This document shows, piece after piece, positions 46,483 through 56,540 of a stretch of 64,000 nucleotides of DNA. Position 1 is the first letter of the stretch, and every line of letters starts with the position of its first letter. The DNA is from Candidatus Cacconaster merdequi (lineage in GTDB: Bacteria; Bacteroidota; Bacteroidia; Bacteroidales; UBA932). The stretch spans positions 52,540-116,539 of the forward strand of contig JAGHVK010000066.1 in assembly GCA_018064345.1 (NCBI GenBank), given 5' to 3'. The translations under genes were made by a program, and so were the position numbers. The notes under the pieces were generated by a model. That model searched no databases, was not told the DNA's origin, and saw only the letters and a list, made by a program, of their open reading frames with translations.

Positions 46483-47547
46483 ATGGCCGGCATATACGTC
46501 CATTTCCCTTTTTGCAGCGCGAGGTGCATCTACTGTGATTTCTACTCCCGCGTAAGGAAGGACAAGACCGGATATACAGAAGCATTGGTTGCGGAAATAT
46601 CCGCAAACAGAGATTTTTTCAGAAGCGTCTCTCCCTCCACACTCTATTTCGGGGGAGGGACGCCTTCTCTGTTCCCGGTCGAGGACCTCGAACTTGTAGC
46701 ACAGTCAGCCCGTGAGACATTCTCGGTCGGAAGGTTCGATGAATTTACGATAGAGGTGAATCCTGATGACGTGACTGCCGGGAAGACAGCCCGCTGGCTG
46801 TCAATGGGGGTGAACCGTATCAGCATGGGAGTTCAGTCATTCGATGACCGTCATCTGAAATGGATGAAGCGCAGGCATACCGCCCGGCAGGCGGAGGAAG
46901 CCTTCAGGACGTTGCGTGCAGAAGCCCCCGGAGCAGCCCTTTCCATTGATCTGATTTTCGGTTTTGATGGTTTGTCGGATGAAGATTGGAAAGCAACGAT
47001 CAACCGTGCAATGGCCCTCAGACCTGACCATATCTCCTGCTACCAGATGACGGGCCGCTATGCTTCATCTTCGGAAGAGGCCTGCTTCAGGCAGTACGGC
47101 ATCCTTCAGGCTATCCTGACGGCAGAAGGCTACGAGCAGTATGAAATATCCAACTATGCTCTTGAAGGCTGCCGTTCTCTTCATAACAGCGGATACTGGA
47201 AGAGGACACCATATCTTGGCGTGGGGGCTGCGGCACACTCTTTCGACGGCTTGAGAACCCGGCGCTGGAACGTCTCGGACATTGACCGTTACATTGCGGG
47301 AGAGAAGCCCGGTTTTGAATTGCTTACCGACGAAGAGATTCTGGAGGAGACGGTTATGCTTTCTCTGAGAACTGCCGAAGGACTGGACCTGTCCCTCGTT
47401 CCGGAACGATATCTCACAGAAATGAGACCGGCCCTGGAGCGTCTCTCCAAGGCCGGTGATATAGTCCTTTGCGGCAATCTCCTGAAAATCCCTCCAGAAA
47501 GGCTGTTCGTCTCTGACTGGATTGTCAGCCGTTTGCTTGCGTATTAG
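46483..47547 (+). CDS. hemW: Radical SAM heme chaperone-like protein
   Basis: GIYVHFPFCSARCIYCDFYS, YFGGGTPSLF, NRISMGVQSF, ISCYQMT. Confidence 0.93.
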   Translation: MAGIYVHFPFCSARCIYCDFYSRVRKDKTGYTEALVAEISANRDFFRSVSPSTLYFGGGTPSLFPVEDLELVAQSARETFSVGRFDEFTIEVNPDDVTAGKTARWLSMGVNRISMGVQSFDDRHLKWMKRRHTARQAEEAFRTLRAEAPGAALSIDLIFGFDGLSDEDWKATINRAMALRPDHISCYQMTGRYASSSEEACFRQYGILQAILTAEGYEQYEISNYALEGCRSLHNSGYWKRTPYLGVGAAAHSFDGLRTRRWNVSDIDRYIAGEKPGFELLTDEEILEETVMLSLRTAEGLDLSLVPERYLTEMRPALERLSKAGDIVLCGNLLKIPPERLFVSDWIVSRLLAY

Positions 47548-48221
47548 CAACAGCAGCAGTAACCTGCAACGCGGCAGTGTGCTACGATGGCTGTGACAGC
47601 GAAGCCGAACATAATGATTGTCACGAAGATATTTGCAATCCATTTCCAGCGGTTGAACCACTTTTCATTGTTCCATCCGATGGTTTGGAATGCGCTCCAG
47701 AAACCGTGGGTGAGGTGGAACCAAAGTGCAGCGAACCATACTACGTAGAGGATGGTAACGTAAAGGCTTCCGAATGTGGCGGCCATCAGGTCGTTAGGAT
47801 TTGCCACTTCCCCTCCTGCCCAGTCGGCGAGCTGCATCTTTGCCCAGAAATCAGTGAGGTGAAGAGCGATTCCCAAAAGCACTATCAGGCCAAGGATGAA
47901 CATGTTGCGTGCTGACCAGCTGTCAGTGGCAGCCTTGTTCGGAACTGCGTATCTCTGTGTTCCGCGTGCCTTCTTGTTGCTGATGGTGAGGATGAAAGCA
48001 TAGATGATGTGAATCACGAAGCCGGCTGCGAGGATTGGAACCATTATTCCCACGATAGGGAGAGCCATGAAGTCGCAGACTGCCTGGAAAGTTTCACCGC
48101 TGGCATCGAACACGGATGTCAGGTTCAAACTCATGTGCAGGATCAGGAACAGGATTAGGAACAAACCGGTAATGCTCATTATCAGTTTCTTTCCGATGGA
48201 AGATGTGAATATGTTTGCCAT
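47544..48221 (-). CDS. sdhC: Succinate dehydrogenase/fumarate reductase cytochrome b subunit
   Basis: FTSSIGKKLIMSITGLFLILFLILHMSLNL, WFHLTHGFWSAFQTIGWNN; five-TM Bacteroidota-type SdhC. Confidence 0.93.
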   Translation of the reverse strand: MANIFTSSIGKKLIMSITGLFLILFLILHMSLNLTSVFDASGETFQAVCDFMALPIVGIMVPILAAGFVIHIIYAFILTISNKKARGTQRYAVPNKAATDSWSARNMFILGLIVLLGIALHLTDFWAKMQLADWAGGEVANPNDLMAATFGSLYVTILYVVWFAALWFHLTHGFWSAFQTIGWNNEKWFNRWKWIANIFVTIIMFGFAVTAIVAHCRVAGYCCCC

Positions 48222-48366
48222 AGTTTTGATTGTTTGTATTTCAATGACGTAAAATTGTCTGCAAATATAAGAAACTGTTTTGAATTAGGCACTGTTTCCG
48301 GGTGTGATGTTGTGAAAATCATAATAAATGGTTACTTTTGTTTGATAATCAAAATTCGCAGATACA

Positions 48367-49077
48367 ATGGAATACAAAAGAATATTGTTGAAACTCAGCG
48401 GAGAGGCGATGGGCGGAGCTGACGGTACAGGGCTTGACGAGAAGGTGATGGACTGTTTTGCGGCTCAGATTGCCGCAGTGGCCAGGAAAGGTGTGCAGAT
48501 AGCGATGGTCATCGGAGGAGGCAACATCTTCAGGGGTCTGAGCGGTGCTTCAAAAGGCTTCGACCGTGTCCGCGGAGATCAGATGGGAATGCTTGCAACC
48601 ACCATCAACAGTATCGGGATGTCGCTGTGCCTCAAGGGGCACGGAGTGAAGGCGGAGGTCTTCACGTCCACTCCTATGCGCCCGATGGCCAAGTATTATA
48701 TGCGTGACGAGGTTCTCGAATATATGGAGAACGGAGGCATCGCCCTCCTTTCCGGAGGGACGGGCAATCCTTTCTTCACTACCGATTCCGGTGCTGCACT
48801 CAGGGCCTGTGAACTTCGCTGTGACGCACTGCTCAAGGGCACCAAGGTGGATGGAGTGTACGACTGCGACCCTGCAAAGAATCCTTCGGCCAAAAAGTAT
48901 GAGACACTGACGTTTGACAAGGCCCTTCAGGATGAACTGCACGTGATGGATATGACTGCGTTCACTCTTTGCAAGGAAAACGATATGCCTGTTATCGTAT
49001 TCAATATCAATGAGGAAGGGTCCCTTGAAAAGCTCGTGGACGGAATCCCGACAGGCACAGTAGTCAGCAACAGATAA
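48367..49077 (+). CDS. pyrH: UMP kinase
   Basis: YKRILLKLSGEAMGG, VIGGGNIFRG, RVRGDQMGMLATTINS. Confidence 0.97.
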   Translation: MEYKRILLKLSGEAMGGADGTGLDEKVMDCFAAQIAAVARKGVQIAMVIGGGNIFRGLSGASKGFDRVRGDQMGMLATTINSIGMSLCLKGHGVKAEVFTSTPMRPMAKYYMRDEVLEYMENGGIALLSGGTGNPFFTTDSGAALRACELRCDALLKGTKVDGVYDCDPAKNPSAKKYETLTFDKALQDELHVMDMTAFTLCKENDMPVIVFNINEEGSLEKLVDGIPTGTVVSNR

Positions 49078-49088
49078 AATAATAAGAT

Positions 49089-49652
49089 ATGTTAGAGAAA
49101 GCAAAAGCCACCGTCGATGCTGCAAAGGAGAAGATGCAGAACGCTGTTACCCACCTTGAAGAGGAACTGAAGACTTACCGTGCAGGAAAGGCCAATCCTT
49201 CAGTTTTCAATGGTGTGATGGTAGATTATTATGGCAATCCTACTCCGCTGCCACAGGTATCAAGCATCACCACTCCTGATGCAAAGACAATGCTGATCCA
49301 GCCTTGGGAGAAGAATCTCATCCCGAAGATTGAAAAGGCGATTATGGATGCCAATCTGGGCTTCACGCCTCAGAACAACGGCGAAACCATCCGCATTAAC
49401 GTGCCTGCCCTTACCGAGGAGCGCCGCAAGGAACTCGTGAAGAAGGCCCGTACAGCTGGCGAGACCGCCAAGGTGAGTGTACGCAATGCCCGCCGTGATG
49501 CAATCGAAGCTCTCAAGAAACTTCAGAAGGAAGGTCTTCCTGAGGATTCTGAAAAAGACAGCGAAGATTCAGTACAGAAACACACTGACTCTTTCTCAAA
49601 GAAGGTCGATGAGGTGCTCGCGGCCAAGGAGAAAGAGATAATGACCGTCTGA
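49089..49652 (+). CDS. frr: Ribosome recycling factor
   Basis: [52 protein letters not shown]. Confidence 0.97.
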   Translation: MLEKAKATVDAAKEKMQNAVTHLEEELKTYRAGKANPSVFNGVMVDYYGNPTPLPQVSSITTPDAKTMLIQPWEKNLIPKIEKAIMDANLGFTPQNNGETIRINVPALTEERRKELVKKARTAGETAKVSVRNARRDAIEALKKLQKEGLPEDSEKDSEDSVQKHTDSFSKKVDEVLAAKEKEIMTV

Positions 49653-49654
49653 CC

Positions 49655-50677
49655 TTGATAGAAGTCATTTCCGGCCCTTGTAGTGCAGAGAGCGAAGAGC
49701 AGGTTTTTGCCACCGCCTCTGCACTTCGTGTTGCAATCCTGCCGAAGAATATGTGCATCAGCGCATTCCGTGCAGGGTTATGGAAGCCGCGCACCCGCCC
49801 CGGCAACTTTGAGGGAGTAGGGGAAAAGGGTCTGCCGTGGCTGAAAAGGGTACAGGATGAACTTGGTCTGAAGGTTATGGTTGAGGTGGGGAGCCCTCTT
49901 CACGTTGAAGCGGCCCTCAAAGCAGGGGTGGATATGCTCTGGATAGGAGCGAGGACCACGGCTGACCCTTTTGCGATGCAGGCCCTGGCAGATGCCCTTG
50001 GAGGAACGGATATCCCCGTCTTCGTGAAGAATCCTACGAATCCCGATGCCGAGCTCTGGATAGGGGCTGTCGAGAGGCTTGCCTCCGCCGGGGTGAAAGA
50101 TGTCCGGGCAATCCACAGGGGTTTTTCTTTCTACGAGAAGAGCAAATACCGCAATTATCCCAAGTGGCAGGTCCCTCTTGACGTGCAGCAGCGTCTGCCC
50201 GGCTTGAAGATGTATTGCGACCCGAGTCATATTGCAGGTAACGGGGCATATATTCAGGAACTGTCGCAAAGGGCTTTGGATTTGGGCTTTGCAGGGCTCT
50301 TCATAGAAAGCCACATATCTCCTCAAAGCGCCTTGAGCGATGCTTCCCAGCAGGTTACGCCTCAGGAACTCTCCGGAATCCTTTCCAGACTGGTTGTCAA
50401 AGATGCTTCAGACTCGGTTTCAGAAGAGATATCCCGCCTGCGTGAGACAATCAATATGATTGATGACAATCTTCTTGACCTGCTTGCACAGCGGATGGAT
50501 GTTTCAAGGAAGATAGGACAGTGCAAGAAGGCGGGCAATATGACCGTTTATCAGCAGAGACGTTGGGAAGAGGTCGTCAAGCGGATTTCCGAAGGCGCAG
50601 TGAGCCGCGGCCTTGACGGGAAAGCGGTACAGGAATTGTACAAGATAATCCATCAGGCTTCGATAGAGTGCCAGTAA
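49655..50677 (+). CDS. Bifunctional DAHP synthase / chorismate mutase
   Basis: SGPCSAESEEQ, WKPRTRPGNFEGVG, CDPSHIAG; C-terminal chorismate mutase EISRLRETINMIDDNLLDLLAQRMDVSRKIGQCK. Confidence 0.94.
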   Translation: MIEVISGPCSAESEEQVFATASALRVAILPKNMCISAFRAGLWKPRTRPGNFEGVGEKGLPWLKRVQDELGLKVMVEVGSPLHVEAALKAGVDMLWIGARTTADPFAMQALADALGGTDIPVFVKNPTNPDAELWIGAVERLASAGVKDVRAIHRGFSFYEKSKYRNYPKWQVPLDVQQRLPGLKMYCDPSHIAGNGAYIQELSQRALDLGFAGLFIESHISPQSALSDASQQVTPQELSGILSRLVVKDASDSVSEEISRLRETINMIDDNLLDLLAQRMDVSRKIGQCKKAGNMTVYQQRRWEEVVKRISEGAVSRGLDGKAVQELYKIIHQASIECQ

Positions 50678-50689
50678 GTGATGTGAATT

Positions 50690-51148
50690 ATGAAAGATAC
50701 GAAAAAGCCACATATCGAGATAAAGAACAAGAAAGCGGGATTCGAGTATGAATTTCTCGAACATTTCACTGCAGGAATTGTTCTTACGGGGACTGAGATA
50801 AAATCCATAAGGGAAGGGAAAGCTTCGCTTGTGGATGCCTACTGCTATTTCGTGGGCGGTGAACTGTTCGTCAAGAATATGAATGTGGCTGAGTACTGGT
50901 GGGGTTCGGCTTTCAGCCGCCAGGACCCCAAACGTGACCGGAAACTTCTGCTTACCAAGCGTGAACTTCGAAAATTGCAGCGCTCTGTCAAGGAGAAGGG
51001 GCTTACGATTGTGGCCACGAAGATATTCATTTCAGAAAACGGATACGCAAAACTCAATATCGCTCTTGCGCGAGGCAAACGCGAATTTGACAAACGCGAG
51101 TCCATCAAGGAGAAAGATATGCGTCGCGATGCTTCCCGCGACTATTGA
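50690..51148 (+). CDS. smpB: SsrA-binding protein
   Basis: [43 protein letters not shown]. Confidence 0.97.
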   Translation: MKDTKKPHIEIKNKKAGFEYEFLEHFTAGIVLTGTEIKSIREGKASLVDAYCYFVGGELFVKNMNVAEYWWGSAFSRQDPKRDRKLLLTKRELRKLQRSVKEKGLTIVATKIFISENGYAKLNIALARGKREFDKRESIKEKDMRRDASRDY

Positions 51149-51159
51149 AAATCAGTCTG

Positions 51160-52569
51160 TTATCTTTCCAGGAGGCGAAGCAGCGGCAGAATCTTCCTGT
51201 CTTTATATGGATGCTCACGAAGAGAAAGATTCATCCGTGTGCTTCCTTTCAGAACGGTTGATGCGTGTGTGAATTCCCGGAATCCCCATACTCCGTGATA
51301 TGCTCCCATTCCGGAATGGCCTACGCCTCCGAAAGGCACGCCCTTGACCATCAGGTGCACGCAGACTTCGTTGATGCAGCCACCGCCGTACTGAAGTGAA
51401 CTCATCACTTTTTCGGCCCATCTTATATTTTTGGTGAACAGGTAAAGAGCGAGAGGATGTTCCCGGTCTTCGATGATGTCCAGTATTTCATCGATATCCT
51501 TGTCCTTGAACGGGACCACCGGGAGCAAAGGGCAGAACAGCTCTTTCCGGACAATATCCTCATTGGCACCGACGGGATAGATGACGGTTGGCGCATAGCG
51601 TAATGCGGAAGCGTTCCCCTCGCCTCCGAAGACTATACGACTGCGATATTCATCGGCCATAGAAGCGCATTTCTCATACGCCTGAGCCGTAATGAGTTTC
51701 GGATATTCTGGGTTATCCTGCGCATTTTTGCCGATCTGTCTGACGAATTCTTCTTTGAGAGCTTCAATGAAGTCATCTGCTATCTCCTGTGCGACTGCGA
51801 CTTGATTGATGTTGATACATATCTGGCCGGCGTTGCATAGTTTGAAAAATGCAATCTTTCGTGCTGCATCCTTGATATCGGCATCTTTGCGGACGATGCA
51901 CCAGTTCCCCGTCTCGCCTCCGAGTTCCAGTGTGACAGGCGTCAGGTTCTCAGCTGCCTTTGACAGGACGTGCCTGCCCACCTTTGGCGAACCGGTATAG
52001 AAAATCTTGTCCCAACGTTGTTCGAGACACATATCGGCAACGTCGTGTCCGCCATCTATCAAGGTTACATATTGCGGAGGAAAAATCTCTGCGACGAATT
52101 TCTTCATAACCTCCGTGCATCTGCTCGATTTGGCGCTGGCTTTTATCACAACGGTATTGCCTCCACAGATGCTTGCCGCAACCACTCCCAATGTCAGCAA
52201 TATCGGGAAATTGAAAGGGCTGATTACAAGAGTGACCCCGTATGGCATTTTGTAGACTTTGGTTATCAGGCTGGGAAAACACATCAGGCCGCTGAAATGC
52301 TTTTCCGGGCGGGCCCATCGACGAAGGCCCCGAAGCATCTCGTTGATTTCCACGATGACCGGGCCTATGTCGCAAAGATAGCCTTCAATGGCGCTCCGTC
52401 CCAAATCCCTGTGCAGGGCCTCTTCGAACTCATTTTCGTGGGCGATGACGGCATCGCGGAGTCTGCGCAACTGATTCAAACGCCATTTTACATCGAGGGT
52501 TGCTCCCGTGCGGAAGAACTTCCTCTGCCCGTCAACTATGGCTTTTATGTCGGAAACTGTGTATGACAT
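51160..52569 (-). CDS. Aldehyde dehydrogenase (class 3-like)
   Basis: TLVISPFNFPI, VTLELGGETGNW, NAGQICIN, GVGHSGMGAYHG. Confidence 0.92.
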   Translation of the reverse strand: MSYTVSDIKAIVDGQRKFFRTGATLDVKWRLNQLRRLRDAVIAHENEFEEALHRDLGRSAIEGYLCDIGPVIVEINEMLRGLRRWARPEKHFSGLMCFPSLITKVYKMPYGVTLVISPFNFPILLTLGVVAASICGGNTVVIKASAKSSRCTEVMKKFVAEIFPPQYVTLIDGGHDVADMCLEQRWDKIFYTGSPKVGRHVLSKAAENLTPVTLELGGETGNWCIVRKDADIKDAARKIAFFKLCNAGQICININQVAVAQEIADDFIEALKEEFVRQIGKNAQDNPEYPKLITAQAYEKCASMADEYRSRIVFGGEGNASALRYAPTVIYPVGANEDIVRKELFCPLLPVVPFKDKDIDEILDIIEDREHPLALYLFTKNIRWAEKVMSSLQYGGGCINEVCVHLMVKGVPFGGVGHSGMGAYHGVWGFREFTHASTVLKGSTRMNLSLREHPYKDRKILPLLRLLER

Positions 52570-52721
52570 ATATTAACACTTGACAAGATGGTATACATAC
52601 CACCGTTCTGTAAAGATAGGATTCTCTTTCTGAATATCAAAAGAATTGAAATCAATCAAAGTAATTCAAGGCGATTTTTCCCTTTTGTGCAGACGGATGG
52701 ATCTGTGAAAGGGCTTTCCAA

Positions 52722-52995
52722 GCGGAAGTGCGTTTGAGGGGCTTCTGCGTGAGGTGAGTTTGGAAGGTCCCCTTCTGCAACCGGAGACCTTCCAAGCCAG
52801 TATTCGCTGTAGGTGCTTCCAGAGGGTTGTACTTTGGAAACTCATTTTACCACTTGAGTATGTATTGAAAATGCAAGATGATCAGTAACGGCTTTGGTGT
52901 CCTCCTTATGACAGACGTGAAATAATATCTGAACCCTTTCAAACCGACATAACCGCAAACCACGCAGTTCCGATGCAAAGGGGCTGCGTGGTTTT
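52722..52995. other. Intergenic region with several hairpins; possible ncRNA or terminators
   Basis: Stems 52722-52748, 52760-52795 (TTGGAAGGTC/GACCTTCCAA) and 52957-52994 (AAACCACGCAG/CTGCGTGGTTT); no plausible ORF. Confidence 0.35.
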
Positions 52996-53107
52996 GTCAT
53001 AATGTGGGACCGTAGTACTGCGTTCAAATCAGGTTCTGAAGGCAGGAGGAAAATTATTGCTGCAATAGTTGCGTGGAGAATGAGGATAATTGTAAAAAAC
53101 ATTATCT

Positions 53108-54016
53108 TTGCAAGTTATGATTATAGAGCATCCGTCCACCGAGTGGAAAGATTATGAACTGATTGATTCGGGCGACTTCTCCAAACTTGAGAGGTTCGGG
53201 CCTTACGTGATGATCAGGCCGGAGCCTAAGGCTTTGTGGCACAAGTCAATGGCTGATGAAGAGTGGCATCGTATGGCGCATACTGAATTCAAGCCGGGAG
53301 CCGGATTCGGGAAGGCGGGCAAGGAGGAGAGCGGTTCGTGGACGATGCTTCACAGGATGCAGGAACAGTGGACCGTCGCATATCCTTCAGCCGGGTTCCG
53401 TCTCCGTCTCGGGCTCACTTCATTCAAACACGTGGGAGTTTTCCCTGAGCAGGCACCGAACTGGGATTTCATCCGCAGTACTGTGCTTGACCTCAAATCT
53501 CAGGGTCAGCAGCCTAAGGTGCTGAATCTCTTTGCATATACAGGTGCGGCATCGCTCTCGGCACGCAAGGCCGGAGCCGAAGTCACTCACCTCGATTCCG
53601 TAAAGCAGGTTGTGACCTGGGCGAGAGGGAATATGGAACTCAGCGGTATGGACAACATACGATGGGTGATTGAGGATGCTATGAAGTTCGCAAGGCGCGA
53701 GGCGAAAAGAGGCAACCTGTATCAGGGAATCATCCTCGACCCTCCGGCATACGGCCACGGCCCTGACGGAGAGAAGTGGAAACTTGACGAATGCCTGTTC
53801 GAACTCCTGCAGCAGTGTGCGGCGATACTTGCTCCGGAAAAGAGTTTCCTTGTGCTCAACCTCTATTCCAACGGTTACTCCGCCCTTCTTGCCGACACTC
53901 TTGTCAGAAGCGCTTTCGGCGAAAGGTTCAAGAGCCTTGAATATGGAGAGCTGGCCCTCAGGGACCGTTTCGGCAAACAGCTGCCTCTGAGCGTTTTTTC
54001 AAGATTGAGAAGATAG
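53108..54016 (+). CDS. Class I SAM-dependent (RlmI-like) rRNA methyltransferase
   Basis: VLNLFAYTGAASLSARKAGAEVTHLDSVKQVVTWARGN, IILDPPAYGHG; start TTG 53108 or ATG 53117. Confidence 0.88.
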   Translation: MQVMIIEHPSTEWKDYELIDSGDFSKLERFGPYVMIRPEPKALWHKSMADEEWHRMAHTEFKPGAGFGKAGKEESGSWTMLHRMQEQWTVAYPSAGFRLRLGLTSFKHVGVFPEQAPNWDFIRSTVLDLKSQGQQPKVLNLFAYTGAASLSARKAGAEVTHLDSVKQVVTWARGNMELSGMDNIRWVIEDAMKFARREAKRGNLYQGIILDPPAYGHGPDGEKWKLDECLFELLQQCAAILAPEKSFLVLNLYSNGYSALLADTLVRSAFGERFKSLEYGELALRDRFGKQLPLSVFSRLRR

Positions 54017-54031
54017 TAAGATATAGACGAT

Positions 54032-54922
54032 ATGCTTGATTTCCTTTCAGTTGTATGGAATGTGGATCCTATAATCTGCAAGATAGGACCGGTAGCCCTG
54101 CGCTATTACTCCCTGCTCTTCATAGCCGGATTCCCTTTGGGATACTGGCTGTTCATAAAGTTCTACAAGCGTGCAGGTCTGGACGAGAAGCTCCTCGAAC
54201 CACTGCTCTACGCTTTGCTGATAGGCACGATAGTGGGAGCGAGGCTCGGCCACTGCCTATTTTATGAGTCTTCCTACTTCCTGACTGCAGAACACTGGAC
54301 TGAGATATTCCAACCGTGGAAAGGCGGCCTCGCCTCACACGGTGGCGCAATAGGAGTGCTGCTTGCGGTCTGGTGGTATACTGCCAAATACGGCAGGAAA
54401 TGGAATTTCGATATGCTCTGGCTGCTTGACAGGCTTGTGATAGCCGTTGCTTTCGCAGGATGCTTCATCCGCCTCGGCAACCTCTTCAACTCAGAGATAT
54501 ACGGTGACGTTACCGACCTTCCGTGGGGATTCATCTTTGCACTTCGCGGGGAGACTTTGCCGAAACACCCGACCCAGATATACGAAGCTCTCACTTATCT
54601 TGTCCTGGGTCTCATCCTGCTCTGGACGTATTTCAAGAGGATTGACAAGGTTCACAAGGGATGGTTCCTTGGTGTGTTCTTCATAGGGTGCTTCGGAATG
54701 AGGTTCCTCATCGAGTTCATAAAGGAGCCGCAGGAGGGTTTTGAAGAGAATATGGTCTTGAATATGGGACAGTTGCTGAGCATTCCGTTCATTGTTGCCG
54801 GAGTCTGGTTCATTGTCAGGAGCATTGTCAGGAAAGAACCGTCCGAACGCACTAAACCTGTCAGGACAAACTACTGCCCGCCACCTAAATCCGCACGCAA
54901 GAAAGAATCTGTTTCGAAATGA
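54032..54922 (+). CDS. lgt: Prolipoprotein diacylglyceryl transferase
   Basis: GTIVGARLGHCLFYE, GGLASHGGAIG, RLGNLFNSEIYG, HPTQIYEA. Confidence 0.96.
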   Translation: MLDFLSVVWNVDPIICKIGPVALRYYSLLFIAGFPLGYWLFIKFYKRAGLDEKLLEPLLYALLIGTIVGARLGHCLFYESSYFLTAEHWTEIFQPWKGGLASHGGAIGVLLAVWWYTAKYGRKWNFDMLWLLDRLVIAVAFAGCFIRLGNLFNSEIYGDVTDLPWGFIFALRGETLPKHPTQIYEALTYLVLGLILLWTYFKRIDKVHKGWFLGVFFIGCFGMRFLIEFIKEPQEGFEENMVLNMGQLLSIPFIVAGVWFIVRSIVRKEPSERTKPVRTNYCPPPKSARKKESVSK

Positions 54923-55974
54923 CGGCTCTTCTGATATTTCTTCTCGGAGCGATGTGCATATCGTTCGTGTGCTCCATACTGGAGTCCGTCCTTATGTCCA
55001 CGCCTCTGTCCTTCATAACGATGAAGGAGGATGAAGGATTCAAGTACGCAAAGACGTTCCGCCGTTACAAGGAGAATATCGAACGTCCGATAGCTGCCAT
55101 CCTGGCTCTCAATACCATAGCCAATACTGTGGGGGCTGCTGGAGTGGGAAGGCAGGCCAACGAGATTTTCGGAAACGAATGGTTTGCTCTCGTATCTGCA
55201 ATAACCACCGTACTGATACTGGTCTTCTCGGAGATAATCCCGAAAACCATCGGGACGTCTTACTGGAAATCGCTGATGGGATTCACCACCCGCACGATAA
55301 GTGTGCTGATAGTGATGATGTACCCGCTTGTGATAGTTATCGAGTGGCTCAGCAAGCATCTTTCCAGAAAAGATGATGACCTTCCGGAAGTGAGCCGTGA
55401 AGAGGTCTCCGCAATGGCCAACGTGGGTGAGGAAGAGGGCGTGATAGACGAAGACGAGAACAAGATCATACAGAACGTCATCAAACTTGACAATGTGAAG
55501 GCTTTTGACGTGATGACTCCGCGAGTGGTGGCGGCCGTTGCGTCAGAACGGATGACTCTCAAGGAGTTCTATAAAGACAGGTCGTTCGGGCATCATTCCC
55601 GTATCCCTGTTTACAGCGAATCCCCGGAATATATCACAGGCTACATACTGAGGAGCGATGCCCTCGGGGCTCTTGCCGACGACAAGTTCAGTATGGTGCT
55701 CTCCGATATAAAGCGTCCGATAACTTTCTTCAATGAAGAGAAATCCATCAGTGAGATATGGGACGAGCTTCTCGCCAAAAAGGAGCAGATAGGATTGGTC
55801 ATCGATGAATACGGAGCCTTCCAGGGGATAATCACTCTTGAGGATATAATTGAGACAATCTTCGGGCTCGAAATAATCGATGAAAGTGACGAAGCTGTTG
55901 ACATGCAGCAGCTTGCGCGAGAACGCTGGGAGCGCAGGCAGCGCAATTTCAAGGAGATAGAGATACCTGAATAA
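54919..55974 (+). CDS. CNNM/CorC-type (HlyC/CorC family) membrane protein with CBS domains
   Basis: DUF21-type TM region, VMTPRVVAAVASERMTLKEF, FQGIITLEDIIETIFGLEIIDESD. Confidence 0.92.
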   Translation: MTALLIFLLGAMCISFVCSILESVLMSTPLSFITMKEDEGFKYAKTFRRYKENIERPIAAILALNTIANTVGAAGVGRQANEIFGNEWFALVSAITTVLILVFSEIIPKTIGTSYWKSLMGFTTRTISVLIVMMYPLVIVIEWLSKHLSRKDDDLPEVSREEVSAMANVGEEEGVIDEDENKIIQNVIKLDNVKAFDVMTPRVVAAVASERMTLKEFYKDRSFGHHSRIPVYSESPEYITGYILRSDALGALADDKFSMVLSDIKRPITFFNEEKSISEIWDELLAKKEQIGLVIDEYGAFQGIITLEDIIETIFGLEIIDESDEAVDMQQLARERWERRQRNFKEIEIPE

Positions 55975-55982
55975 AGAAAGAT

Positions 55983-56534
55983 ATGGAAGACGAGAAATAT
56001 CTTGTTGAATTTTCAGAAAGGCTCGAAAAAGAGCTTTACAAACTCTGCAGATCTTTCGGGTTTGCAGGTGAAAGACTGCTCGAGAACGATGACATCGATA
56101 TGAAGTTCCCCGAGGATCTGGCGAAAGACTATTTCCCCGATGCCGTAAGGGAATTTCAGAACTATCCGGAAGTGTCGCTTGCCTGGGCAGGCTATATGGG
56201 GATGGGCGTGGCAAAGTTGTGGGACATAGATTTCAAGGCGTTCCAGGCCGTGCGATATTCCGACTTCAAGGGCAGGCGGGGTTTTGATGACCTTGACGAA
56301 AGAGTGATTGCCGAGATTCTCGGTTACGGGCTTCAGAGCGAACAGGCAAAGAAAATTTCCGAGTGTCTGGGCAGCTGTGCCATATCTGCACTTGGTTTCC
56401 TGCGTCACGAGAATATTGAGCCTCAGAGTCCCCGCGCATATTATGCTTTTGCAAGAGCTGTGCAGGTGCTTTACAGGATAGGAGCTTCGATGGAACTGCA
56501 TCTTCTCGGGTATCATTTTGAAAAGATAGGTTGA
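55983..56534 (+). CDS. Hypothetical protein
   Basis: 183-aa ORF in tight operon with flanking genes; no recognised motif. Confidence 0.7.
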   Translation: MEDEKYLVEFSERLEKELYKLCRSFGFAGERLLENDDIDMKFPEDLAKDYFPDAVREFQNYPEVSLAWAGYMGMGVAKLWDIDFKAFQAVRYSDFKGRRGFDDLDERVIAEILGYGLQSEQAKKISECLGSCAISALGFLRHENIEPQSPRAYYAFARAVQVLYRIGASMELHLLGYHFEKIG

Positions 56535-56540
56535 TGGACT

